Made by a program: the position numbers and the translations under genes
The notes under the pieces: model-generated
Seen by the model: only the letters and a program-made list of their open reading frames with translations
What the model was told of the DNA's origin: nothing
The model's database searches: none
From: Isoperla grammatica
Lineage: Eukaryota; Arthropoda; Insecta; Plecoptera; Perlodidae
Reading direction: 5' to 3'
Assembly: GCA_945910005.1 (NCBI GenBank)
Contig: OX246741.1
Coordinates: 43,770,670 to 43,834,669, forward strand
DNA: 64,000 nt
In this document: piece by piece, positions 46,801-51,666 of the stretch
How positions within the stretch are numbered: position 1 is the first letter of the stretch
Layout: every line of letters begins with the position of its first letter

Positions 46801-49356
46801 ACACACTAAGCTATGCCTTGTCGGCTCGTCAAAGAGCTGTGACATTGGAAAAATCTGTGAATTGGGTTTTGTGTGGGGGGGGGGGGGGGAATGGGGATTG
46901 GTTGGGCGGGGTATAAGACACTGTTAAACGTGTATGAATATTTGTACACGTATATTTTCGCGCGGGCGTTTACACGTTTAAACGTTTACACGACTCAGTC
47001 CTAGGCTACAGTCTGTAATCTATGTATTCTGATTTTTTTAGGCTGGAGTGCACAGAAGAATGCAAAGTAATCGAGCGCAATCGTCGTTTAGCCATCGGCC
47101 TCCAGATTCGTAATCCTGACCTGTCTGCCAAGTTGACCCCTCGCTACTCGGAGTTCATGCGTGGATGGGCCAAGAAAGACGCTCACTTCTGCCAACAGAT
47201 TCACAGCAAACTAACAGAGTTGGTGCAACTGGCAAAGCAGGTATGTAATGAATTATGAAGTATTCTTGCCTTTCTTTACAACATTGTATAGCTGACAAAA
47301 GTATGTATATATTGCCACATGATTATGATTCTTGAAGCTTTACGTCTCTATTAATGCAAATCGTGCTATTCGATACGATTTATTAACGTCACCCCATGTC
47401 ATCCAGGGCCCGGATTCACAAGAGGTCCTAAGTCTTTTTAAGTCTCGTCTCTAAGACCGGCCTAACTTTGAGCCTCTTATAAAACCAGGAAAATATTTTA
47501 AAACATATTATTGGAATGTTAATTATGTCCTTGTTCTCACCAGGAGTTAGTAACTTTTCATGTGACCTGGATCTGGTTAAATTACAAGATTTTCAAAGTT
47601 AGGCCGGTCTTAGAGATAAGACCAAAATAAGACTAAGGACCTCTTGTGAATCCGGGCCCTGGGCTTTTGTAAACTTGACACGAGCTGCAAAGTGTTGACA
47701 CTAATCTTCTTCAATTGGATTGTACTTACAAGAGCTGTAGAACATGAAGTTGGTATTATTGGACACTCATTGCGTCAGTCTATGACTATTTAGCATGGAA
47801 AAACTATAGAACCAAATATTATATCATATAATATTCAGAAATTGGCATCAAAACTGAAAACTATAACATATTATTTATATGTTATAGTTTTCAGTTTCGA
47901 TGCCAATTTCTGAACCACCTCTAGTGTTTCAATAATAATTTGAAGTTATTTTGGTTGCTGTTTAAATTGCTTCTTCTTTTCTAGTCAAAGCAGAAGAGTC
48001 GGAGTTATTCGTTTGAGCCGATGAACCGCGACAAGCGCCACTTTGTCCACGAGTACTGCGAACACTTTGGCTGCGAGTCCGAGGCGTACGATCCGGAGCC
48101 GAAACGCAACGTCGTGGCCACGGCCAACAAGGAGAAGGCGTGGCTGCCGAGCATGAGCCTCATGGAGGTTATTCAGAGGGAGAACGGCATCCGGAAGATT
48201 CCCAAGCCGGTCACCAACTTCACCAACTTGAACGCCGTGACTAGTTCGGCCAACAGCCAGCTACCCAGCAGGCCTGTCGCTACTGCGTGGAGGTGAATAT
48301 AACATTTATAGTTAAGGGAGATCAACGACTTATGTTAGGAATGGGGTAAATTTTAGTTTTCAATTTTCTGATATAAAATGAGTGATATGTCGAGATTTCA
48401 ATATATTATTATTCGCAATTCCACAAATGTTTTGTAAACTAGTACCCAGAGATTTTTCATACTAGCCAGCTTACCATGGTTGAGGGCTGGACATAGCAGG
48501 ACAGGTGGTACTTAAAGGCCCATTAAACCCAAACATACATATCGAGTCATGAGACGCTGACGCTTTTACGTAAGTCGAATGAAAAAGTCCCACCGCTCAG
48601 CGAGGCTTCGTTCGCCCTACAGCGCAGGTTTCGTTTTGTCTGTGACGTAGACCGATGGGGTTCGATCGTGTGGCTGATATCCCCATTGAAATTGAACGCG
48701 AGAAACAATGTCTCACTTCCACGTCTCGTAACTCACTCAATTGAAGCCCGATTTCCAAATGAGTGACATCGACGTAATCTGTAAATCATTGTGATTATTG
48801 TGAGTGGTTGGTTTTGTCGATTCTGACATGCGAGGTTTTTTTGATGATGGAAACAAAACCTTGTACCGTAATCGCACTGTTTTAATCGCATTGTTTCGAC
48901 AGCACTGTTTCAAATAACACGTCGTAAGTAATTTGTTTGTGGGTACAGCTAAAATCTGTTCCCATGGTACAAAAGATGACACTTTGATACAGAAATTGGT
49001 ACCAAATTCAATCGTCGTATTACAATTAATTCGATCGTTTGAAGCCTTATGCGTGGACTCGGTATAGCGCATGCTATAAAAAATAGGCTCTATGCTAGAG
49101 CTACCTAGGCCTACCAGCTACCTCAAAGCCACCTTGTAATTTCTTTTTCTATAAAAGCAATTCCACAATTCTAATAATTTAATGTTTTCTGCCTAGGACG
49201 ACGTTACCTGCTTCCGAAATTCCTCCTCAGCTTCGGCCCCCAGAGCCCGTACCAGCCCCTGCCCCAGCCCCAGCAGCAGCGGCAGCTTCCGAACCAACTC
49301 TCCCCGTAGCAACTATGCCAGAAATAGACTATTTTGACTTCACTACTACTTCGTAA
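13065..49356 (+). CDS. NFX1: NFX1 / shuttle craft homologue, complete gene of 14 coding exons
   Basis: Joined coding exons: 13065-14202, 14776-14949, 15453-15532, 16182-16336, 17863-18026, 19346-19633, 22503-22666, 29314-29467, 36719-36918, 40362-40595, 46258-46442, 47042-47240, 47985-48292 and 49197-49356. They sum to 3603 bases (1200 residues plus stop) with phases consistent at every junction. The order is a PAM2-like motif (about 112-123), a RING/PHD-type finger (400-462), eight or nine NFX1-type zinc fingers (about 470-915), an R3H domain (about 1050-1095) and an IDYFD-type tail. Human NFX1 is of similar length and order. The family binds nucleic acid, represses transcription and binds poly(A)-binding protein through PAM2. 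Oddities: about 33 kb of transposon-filled introns and the duplicated splice site of exon 9. The start at 13065 is the first ATG in frame after the acceptor; an upstream start is possible. Confidence 0.95.
14776..14949 (+). CDS. NFX1: NFX1 exon 2: first half of RING/PHD finger
   Basis: Acceptor GTTTTTAG, donor GCAG/GTAGGT. Encodes residues 380-438, including C400, C403, C416, C419, H421/H424 and C427 in CLVCC...[18 protein letters not shown]. This is the cysteine/histidine pattern of the NFX1 RING-type domain, linked in the family to E3 ligase activity. Confidence 0.95.
15453..15532 (+). CDS. NFX1: NFX1 exon 3: end of RING/PHD finger
   Basis: Acceptor GTTTTAG, donor AAG/GTATG. An 80-base exon for residues 438-464: WRCPACQNV supplies the last zinc pair of the RING-type finger, and CFCGK begins the first linker of the zinc-finger array. 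Confidence 0.95.
15765..16055 (+). mobile_element. SINE-like element in NFX1 intron 3
   Basis: Begins with CTAGTCGTAAGAGGCGACAA and ends with GTCTCGATTAGCC, a CAAATATGAGACGTTAA-type tail and a (CAAT)n run. The tail is shared with the tRNA-SINEs at 10438 and 38345, so the 3' half is a common retroposon tail. No B box is visible in the head. Confidence 0.5.
16182..16336 (+). CDS. NFX1: NFX1 exon 4: first NFX1-type zinc finger
   Basis: Acceptor TTGCAG, donor AAAAG/GTATAT; residues 465-516. After [13 protein letters not shown] comes CGEVCNK...[17 protein letters not shown], a typical NFX1-type finger. Confidence 0.95.
16707..17783. mobile_element. Non-autonomous hAT element with exact 8-bp TSD (intron 4)
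   Basis: Ends are CAGGGATGGCCAAAAATATC and the inverted GATATCGATGCCCATCCCTA. The target-site duplication is GTACCTAT (16699-16706 and 17784-17791). The subterminal regions are built from ATCGAT/GATATC words. There is no transposase. A second hAT element is inserted inside at 16909-17344. Confidence 0.92.
16909..17344. mobile_element. hAT MITE nested in another hAT element
   Basis: Ends are TAGGGATGACTTCGGAT and the inverted ATCCGAAGTCATGCCTA. The TSD is ATATCAAC (16901-16908 and 17345-17352). The inner flanks repeat the palindrome ACCGGT (GGAACCGGTTC). Non-coding. Confidence 0.92.
17863..18026 (+). CDS. NFX1: NFX1 exon 5: second NFX1-type zinc finger
   Basis: Acceptor GTTACAG, donor CAAG/GTAGGT; residues 516-571. 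Contains CGCGK and [20 protein letters not shown], then HVGECGIC. The donor at 18026 was preferred to GTAGTG four bases later because only it joins exon 6 in phase at the position where family members read LNQVCYCG. Confidence 0.92.
18276..19113. mobile_element. DNA element with GGACCCCTATTC ends (intron 5)
   Basis: The left end GGACCCCTATTCGGTAA and right end TTACAGAATAGGGGTCC are inverted copies. Subterminal CCGATA/TATCGG words repeat. No transposase and no clear target-site duplication were seen, so the superfamily is undetermined. Confidence 0.65.
19346..19633 (+). CDS. NFX1: NFX1 exon 6: third and part of fourth zinc finger
   Basis: Acceptor CCTGTTCCAG, donor CCA/GTGAGT; residues 571-667. 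Contains [13 protein letters not shown], then [32 protein letters not shown] spacing (third finger), CPCGK, and [13 protein letters not shown], which begins the fourth finger. The exon is very GC-rich compared with the flanking introns. An open frame reaches 40 bases further upstream, but only the acceptor at 19345 keeps phase and family alignment. Confidence 0.92.
19719..20660. mobile_element. Non-autonomous hAT element, exact 8-bp TSD (intron 6)
   Basis: Ends are TAGGGGTGAGCGAATA and the inverted TATTCGACCATCCCTA; the TSD is CCGTTTCC (19711 region and 20661-20668). Subterminal regions repeat TTCGAA and GAATATTC. The middle carries AGGCCTA clusters and a poly-G run (about 20333-20350). No transposase. 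Confidence 0.92.
21286..22113. mobile_element. pogo/Tigger-like MITE, TA target (intron 6)
   Basis: Ends are CAGTCAAACCCGCCTAATAC and the inverted GACGGGTTTGACTG, flanked by TA on both sides. AACGT-rich subterminal blocks (GTTTTCG, AAACGTA) recur. TIRs starting CAGT plus TA duplications are typical of Tc1/mariner-pogo elements. The core is GC-rich and non-coding. Confidence 0.85.
22503..22666 (+). CDS. NFX1: NFX1 exon 7: rest of fourth zinc finger; two possible acceptors
   Basis: Donor AAAG/GTGGGT. Two acceptors fit: TTTTACAG at 22478 (exon from 22479) and ACTTTACAG at 22502 (exon from 22503). They are 24 bases apart and both in phase, so the protein gains or loses eight residues between CGQP and SPHEC. 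The short form gives residues 667-721: [15 protein letters not shown] completes the fourth finger, [12 protein letters not shown] is a linker, and CTKKCTK starts the fifth. Confidence 0.9.
22823..22853. repeat. (TA)n microsatellite
   Basis: An uninterrupted TA run of about 30 bases in the outer hAT-like element. Confidence 0.9.
22946..23994. mobile_element. Non-autonomous hAT element, exact 8-bp TSD
   Basis: Ends are TAGGGATGTGCGAGTAGT and the inverted ACTCGCACATCCCTA; the TSD is CTAATCGT on both sides. Subterminal blocks are long runs of CGAGT/ACTCG. The core is GC-rich and has no transposase. A related left end without a partner is at about 29870. Confidence 0.92.
24740..25603. mobile_element. 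pogo/Tigger-like MITE inside hAT
   Basis: Ends are CAGTAAAACCTCCTTTGTAC and inverted GTACAAAGGCGGTTCTACTG, with TA at each flank. It contains poly-C tracts (about 24871-24891 and 25173-25192) and a poly-G tract (about 25276-25299) that create meaningless proline/glycine frames. No transposase. Confidence 0.88.
25901..27787 (-). pseudogene. Broken hAT (ZBED-type) transposase
   Basis: Three minus-strand pieces align in order with the intact transposase at 41351-43490. The first (27787-26852) has a BED zinc finger (YCRHCEKR...HMDRC) and the DDE core start (ALTADYWTS). The second (26809-26393) follows an in-frame TAA near 26852 and then shifts frame near 26490. The third (26200-25901) is the C-terminal dimerisation region (WWRQN...[12 protein letters not shown]...NRSRL). 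At least one nonsense change and one frameshift make it non-functional. In hAT elements this enzyme cuts and pastes the element. Confidence 0.9.
28500..28735 (-). repeat. Interspersed repeat, inverted copy of 49984-50165
   Basis: GGCCATCTGCAAACTTTG...GAACCCCAAGACAGAGCACACC...GAGGAAGCCATCTCTGCA appears here, and its reverse complement appears at about 49984-50165 with few differences. It is a dispersed repeat of unknown class, ending here in a poly-T/A tract. Confidence 0.75.
28739..28900. mobile_element. Left end of a pogo-like element, partner not found
   Basis: CAGTCAAACTTCATTAGGAC after TA resembles the pogo-type ends at 21286, with TACGTTTTC subterminal words. No matching inverted right end was found before exon 8, so it is probably truncated. 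Confidence 0.5.
29314..29467 (+). CDS. NFX1: NFX1 exon 8: fifth and sixth zinc fingers
   Basis: Acceptor TTTTTTCAG, donor ATAA/GTGAGT; residues 722-773. Contains [21 protein letters not shown] and [16 protein letters not shown] followed by HRGHCKPCW. It ends with one base of a serine codon completed by GC at exon 9, which fits every one of the repeated exon-9 acceptors. Confidence 0.95.
29505..29815. mobile_element. Small DNA element (MITE) with inverted ends
   Basis: AAGCCGCATTCACAAT on the left pairs with ATTGTGAACGTGACTTA on the right. Internal TTAATGATTAAGACTA-type words repeat in both orientations. It resembles the element at 4805-10172. Confidence 0.6.
30469..30808 (+). pseudogene. LINE 3' fragment (reverse transcriptase tail)
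   Basis: The plus strand encodes [20 protein letters not shown], then FGHVKRI and a [12 protein letters not shown] motif and ends in a (GATGAT)n-like run. The RRLxWFGHVxR...GRPRxRW pattern is the extreme C-terminus of many invertebrate LINE reverse transcriptases. Only this tail remains. It directly abuts the first exon-9 acceptor copy. Confidence 0.8.
30809..32381 (+). repeat. Tandem array 1: 18 copies of the exon-9 3' splice site
   Basis: The unit is 89 bases (83 in a variant lacking one TGTTAT): 44 intronic bases with the branch-like TATTAAC, a pyrimidine-poor tract and ATGTTGCAG, then the first 45 bases of NFX1 exon 9. ATGTTGCAG starts at 30830, 30919, 31002, 31091, 31180, 31263, 31352, 31441, 31530, 31613, 31702, 31791, 31880, 31969, 32058, 32147, 32236 and 32325. 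Copies are nearly identical; common differences are ACGGTG/ACAGTG and CCCGC/CCCCC. Each copy read in the exon frame hits TAA at its own branch site after 19 or 21 codons. Confidence 0.97.
32400..32816. repeat. 117-bp satellite, about 3.5 copies
   Basis: GGCCAGCCAAGTGTGG recurs at 32457, 32574 and 32691 (period 117), with GACCCCACGTATGGGCCATG inside. It shares the GGCCAGCC/GGGCC vocabulary with the 112-bp satellite at 34540-35460. Open frames across it on both strands are repeat artefacts. Confidence 0.9.
32950..33070 (-). mobile_element. tRNA-derived SINE head (minus strand)
   Basis: Read on the minus strand, CGCGTTGGTCAAGG is followed by a B box GAGTTCAAATCCCG, as in a tRNA-like promoter. 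The rest of the element is not clear. Confidence 0.45.
33623..34051. mobile_element. hAT MITE with CAGNGGTNCTCAAACT-type end
   Basis: Ends are CAGCGGTACTCAAACTGC and inverted GAGTACCACTG. Flanks ACTAAGAC and ACTTAGAC agree at 7 of 8 bases as a TSD. GCGGCCCTCC near the left and GTGGCCCTCCAGG near the right resemble Charlie-type hAT ends. Poly-C lies at 33962-33977. Confidence 0.8.
34540..35460. repeat. 112-bp satellite, about 8 copies
   Basis: GTTTGCCAAGTCATGGCTGG begins at 34649 (one change), 34761, 34873, 34985, 35097, 35209, 35321 and 35433, exactly 112 bases apart, with a diverged copy at 34540. A partial unit lies at 33120-33160. The palindrome GGCTAGCC is in each unit. Confidence 0.95.
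35620..36718 (+). repeat. Tandem array 2: 12 splice-site copies ending at the real exon 9
   Basis: The same 89/83-base unit as array 1. ATGTTGCAG starts at 35654, 35743, 35832, 35921, 36010, 36099, 36188, 36271, 36360, 36449, 36538 and 36621, and finally at 36710, which leads into the full exon. With array 1 there are 31 acceptors in total. The real exon differs from the copies by GTACAG instead of GTGCAG and then continues with CCCCCGATCC instead of CTACAGTATT. Confidence 0.97.
36719..36918 (+). CDS. NFX1: NFX1 exon 9: seventh zinc finger
   Basis: Acceptor ATGTTGCAG, donor CCAG/GTAGCG; residues 773-839. Encodes [20 protein letters not shown], then [18 protein letters not shown] and [12 protein letters not shown], ending WCHGNHQ, matching the family at this position (human has PPVPCGTRPPEC). 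Only this last of 31 acceptor copies leads to an open frame. Its last 24 bases and donor are also duplicated at 36987-37012. Confidence 0.95.
36895..37078 (+). repeat. 92-bp tandem duplication of exon-9 end and splice donor
   Basis: AAGTGGTGCCACGGCAACCA with CCAG/GTAGC occurs at 36895 and again at 36987, each followed by CCCACCCACCCATGTAATGA and TGGTATATAATGTGA. The second donor (37011) is outside the coding exon. Confidence 0.93.
37042..37306. repeat. Near-perfect palindrome, arms about 130 bases
   Basis: The left arm runs from ATGGTATATAATGTGAGG through GGATCCAACAGCTTACC and GAAGTACACATAAAAAACAT to ACGAGACGTTTCGAT. The right arm repeats all of these as reverse complement, ending at TATACCAT (37306). 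The centre is near 37174. Its left arm overlaps the second copy of the 92-bp duplication. Confidence 0.93.
37490..38135 (+). pseudogene. LINE fragment with RNase H and zinc-knuckle tail
   Basis: The plus strand shows RNase-H-like [13 protein letters not shown] and WIPSHCSIV, then an in-frame TGA near 37656, ADYLAKMGA, and after a frameshift a C-terminal piece with HLHKIGV...[15 protein letters not shown] (37860-38087). It ends near a (GAA)n tail at 38112-38130. This is the 3' part of an RNase-H-containing LINE (R1/I-like), dead and unlike the two other LINEs. Confidence 0.82.
38335..38530 (-). mobile_element. tRNA-derived SINE (minus strand)
   Basis: On the minus strand there is a tRNA-like head (GCGCAGTTGGCCGAGGTCGA, B box GGTTCGAATCCTGG), then GGCATGGATGTCATG and a tail GCAAAAATATGGGACATAAA. 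It is the same family as 10438-10632, in better condition. Confidence 0.8.
39386..40293 (-). mobile_element. piggyBac element, TTAA target, non-autonomous
   Basis: Ends are CCCATTGGAATA and the inverted TATTCCAATGGG, each flanked by TTAA (39382-39385 and 40294-40297), the piggyBac signature. Inside, the minus strand at 39816-40031 encodes a 71-residue acidic peptide ([18 protein letters not shown]) typical of a piggyBac transposase N-terminus. The catalytic part is missing. The words CACGAGTATGACTCG and CACGAGTCATACTCG lie near the right end. Confidence 0.88.
39816..40031 (-). pseudogene. Remnant N-terminus of piggyBac transposase
   Basis: A 71-residue frame starting MASKTRKLF with an aspartate/serine/glutamate-rich stretch, inside a TTAA-flanked element. 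The downstream DDD catalytic core is absent, so it cannot act alone. Confidence 0.65.
40362..40595 (+). CDS. NFX1: NFX1 exon 10: eighth and ninth zinc fingers
   Basis: Acceptor GTGTTCCAG, donor GATG/GTGAGA; residues 840-917. [43 protein letters not shown] and [19 protein letters not shown]. The most cysteine-rich exon of the gene. Confidence 0.95.
40787..44354 (+). mobile_element. Apparently intact autonomous hAT transposon
   Basis: 3568 bases; ends TAGGGATGTCAACGATA and inverted TATCGTTTGACATCCCTA; perfect TSD ATTATAAC (40779-40786 and 44355-44362). Subterminal regions are made of ATCGAT and ATATCGCGATAT words. It encodes one open two-exon transposase on the plus strand. A GC-rich 3' region with poly-C lies at 44022-44040. 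Confidence 0.95.
41351..43490 (+). CDS. hAT (ZBED-type) transposase, two exons, intact
   Basis: Exon 1 is 41351-42001 and exon 2 is 42336-43490, joined by GATGCAG/GTGAGA and TTTTAG/GATCG in phase: 601 residues with no stop. Residues 11-60 form a BED zinc finger (VWKEYGF...CRHC...HLKKC). The catalytic DDE/RNase-H-like core begins near SITTDFWTS and includes [11 protein letters not shown] and [15 protein letters not shown]. An acidic stretch (DSDYEDVDV...DESDSEEDE) precedes the C-terminal dimerisation block FQWWKLNQ...[11 protein letters not shown]...RSRLTGQ. It would cut and reinsert hAT ends. It is a full-length sister of the broken copy at 25901-27787. Confidence 0.93.
45164..45765. mobile_element. 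Non-autonomous hAT element (intron 10)
   Basis: Ends are TAGGGGTCTGCGGTACCCG and inverted CTACCCGCAGACCCCTA; flanks GGGAAAAT and GGAAAAAT agree at 7 of 8 bases. GGTAC/GTACC and CCCGAAA words repeat near the ends. There is no transposase. Confidence 0.85.
46258..46442 (+). CDS. NFX1: NFX1 exon 11: end of cysteine-rich region
   Basis: Acceptor TTAACAAG, donor GAAC/GTGAGT; residues 918-979. [20 protein letters not shown] closes the zinc-finger region, followed by the conserved [20 protein letters not shown] helix. Confidence 0.93.
46590..47010. mobile_element. Remnants of CGTTTACACG-type hAT ends (intron 11)
   Basis: TTTAAACGTTTACACG followed by a CACCCCTA-like end occurs near 46630-46660, and again followed by CAGTCCTA near 46970-47005. 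Both resemble the right end of the element at 50918-51666. No paired left end was resolved. Confidence 0.4.
47042..47240 (+). CDS. NFX1: NFX1 exon 12: helical linker before R3H
   Basis: Acceptor TTTTTTAG, donor GCAG/GTATGT; residues 979-1045. [20 protein letters not shown], then [20 protein letters not shown], a charged helical stretch that in the family joins the zinc fingers to the R3H domain. Confidence 0.93.
47406..47662. mobile_element. MITE with long inverted repeats (intron 12)
   Basis: GGCCCGGATTCACAAGAGGT on the left and its complement on the right; TTAGGCCGGTCTTAGAGA also pairs with its counterpart. The arms are about 75 bases. It is flanked by CCAG on the left and TGGG on the right; the target duplication is unclear. 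Confidence 0.88.
47985..48292 (+). CDS. NFX1: NFX1 exon 13: R3H nucleic-acid-binding domain
   Basis: Acceptor TTTTCTAG, donor GGAG/GTGAAT; residues 1046-1148. The R3H domain starts near residue 1050: [20 protein letters not shown] with R1060 and H1064 in the R-x3-H motif, then [14 protein letters not shown]3H domains bind single-stranded nucleic acid. Confidence 0.95.
49197..49356 (+). CDS. NFX1: NFX1 exon 14: proline/alanine-rich C-terminus and stop
   Basis: Acceptor TCTGCCTAG; stop TAA at 49354-49356; residues 1148-1200. [14 protein letters not shown] stretch, then [13 protein letters not shown]. The IDYFD motif near the end is shared with vertebrate NFX1 and supports the stop codon. Confidence 0.93.
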
Positions 49357-49722
49357 ATTTAAAGGTATGTTCCTTGCTCGTGATCATGTTGTATTCAGTC
49401 ATTCTCAATCGTACTAAAACAAGTTGTAAATTAGATTTGTAATATAATATGTAAATGGAATGTTGACTATTAGGAAATATGGCACAATTACAGGGATTTA
49501 CAAATTTAATAAGCAAGTGAGAGTTGAGGGTACATTTGCTCTGGTTGTAGTCCTGCACTTGATACAGGTAATTGTATTTAAAGTACCGGTATGTGTGATG
49601 CAGGTGCTTCTTTACACTAAAGGAATAGGTGCAATCAAGTTGTAACCTTATTGCATAAAAATTATGATCTTAATTTAGAAGTAAGGTGATTGGACCTTCT
49701 AATTAGGATTTTCTAAAACGTG

Positions 49723-49728
49723 AATAAA
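49723..49728 (+). promoter_or_regulatory. Candidate NFX1 poly(A) signal
   Basis: AATAAA 367 bases after the stop, just before a TA microsatellite. It is the first canonical signal in the 3' UTR; distal sites are possible. Confidence 0.5.
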
Positions 49729-49740
49729 ACAACCTATCGA

Positions 49741-49816
<76 letters not shown>
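49741..49816. repeat. (TA)n microsatellite
   Basis: About 76 bases of TA. A shorter TA run follows at 49960-49985. Confidence 0.95.
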
Positions 49817-49818
<2 letters not shown>

Positions 49819-49983
49819 AAATATAAATCAGGCCTAAAGGCTAGTACATATTATGTTTTATATTTTTTTTTTCGTATGCAGAGATGACATAAGCCCAAGA
49901 CATGGAGTACTCTGCTACTCCCCCCTACCCGATAAATTAATGTTGGAAACGGGGTCAAGATATATATATATATATATATATAT

Positions 49984-50165
49984 ATGCAGAGATGGCTTCC
50001 TCAGCCATTCCTCTTCCTCGCTATCCAGTATAAGATGGCTTCTTTTTCTGACCTGCCCATATCATTGGGCTCACTCATCACTCTGGAGTGCGGCACACCT
50101 AAACAGGTGTGCTCTGTCTTAGGGTTCAAAATTACAAAGTTTGCAGATGGCCGGTTCAGTCGTAA
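49984..50165 (+). repeat. Interspersed repeat, inverted copy of 28500-28735
   Basis: Shares TGCAGAGATGGCTTCCTCAG, GACCTGCCCATATCATTGGG and GTGTGCTCTGTCTTAGGGTT with the minus strand of 28500-28735. Class unknown. Confidence 0.75.
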
Positions 50166-50339
50166 TGTTAAAACGGTTCAAATGGTGTTGAAGAACATCA
50201 TGTCCAGTTGCAAGGCAGGATTGGGCTGTAGCTGTTTTACAAGTTCACTTTTTGTTTGGCCCTTTTTTGATCTCCAAATATTTGACCAAGTTTTTTATAT
50301 GCTCTTTTGCAAAGTTCAAAACACATTTCGTTAAAGCGG

Positions 50340-50917
50340 ATGCTACTTGAGTTATAACAGGTTTTATGACAAATACATCAAAGTGCTACTCACAAACAGC
50401 ATGTATTTTTCATATATGATTTTTTGTAGATATTTCACCCCGACTGTATGTACAGCCTAACCTAATGTTACTAGTTCTGTAGCAATTATCTTAAATATCT
50501 TGGAGTGTTCAATTTTCTAAAACCTATCACTGGTACACATACTATCTCGTTACCGACCAGCAAAATAAATTGTAGAAAAAATAATATTTAAGATAATTAT
50601 TTCAATTCACCCAGTGACCTAGTAGGCCTGTATAAGAGACCATATGTAGCTAGGCATACTGCTGGTACAAAAAATCAAGGACTAATCAGTAATCACCAAA
50701 CGTGGGTTTACGTACATGTACAGGTATTTGCCATGTTTGTCATAAAACCCATTAAAGTGGCATATGGCCCTACCACAATGTTCTTGAACCATAGTTTTCA
50801 TCTTTTTATAGATCATATATTTATTATTCTTACTCTATACATGGTGCTTTATTCATATTTAAAAAATTTTAAGTAGGGGTAGAAACACCTTAAGTCAACT
50901 ATAAGCCTAGTTTAAAC
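50340..50917. other. Non-coding, nothing recognised
   Basis: No gene, RNA or repeat boundary was supported. It may be 3' UTR or intergenic DNA downstream of NFX1. Confidence 0.4.
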
Positions 50918-51666
50918 TAGGGATGTCAAAAAGCGTGTATTTCACTAAACGTGTACTCGCCGTCCACAAAAACGTGTACACGTTTACACGTTTACTTCTA
51001 CAAGAAGTACAATCTGTGTTTACATTTTTATAGTATATAGTAAACCTGATACTCAATGGTCATTACATGTTCACTGCATAATAATGTCCCCCCTCCAAGG
51101 AAATCAAGAGGCCTTACGGAATCCCCATTGACTCTGATATGTAGGCCTACGTAAAAAAACACTGCACGTCCTGAATATGGTTAGTGTTAGGGTGGGGAGG
51201 GGGTAGGAGCCGAACCCGAGCGCCGAGCGGTCAGCGTCACACGGCTGCCGTGCCGTGGGTCGGTCGCTTGGCTCGCTTCAGGCTTGCAGGCCGTACACTG
51301 CATAGGGCAATTAATTACGTGAATCGTGAAACCTACTGTCGGTGTCGACTGTGATGTGACTGTCTGTGAGCCACTTGCGTTTTCGTTCTTTACTGATATC
51401 CGATATTACAAATTTACGATGACTCACGCTGCCGAGTTCAAGACGCGAGGGTGAAATAGGAGACCACAACCACATCGCTATACCCGCAAATGAATGAACA
51501 ATAAAGAGTGAACGGCGGCAAATTGGCTCATAGTCATATGATAAGAATTCAGCAGGTTGCACACTGGATAAAAATAGCATTACATATAAATCGTTTACTT
51601 CTCAAGGAAAATCGGTAAACGTGTACACGCCGTAAGGCGTGTACACGTTTACACGTACCATCCCTA
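50918..51666. mobile_element. Non-autonomous hAT element, exact 8-bp TSD
   Basis: Ends TAGGGATGTCAAAAAGCGTG and inverted ACACGTACCATCCCTA; TSD GTTTAAAC on both sides. Subterminal blocks repeat CGTGTACACG and GTTTACACG. No transposase. Confidence 0.92.
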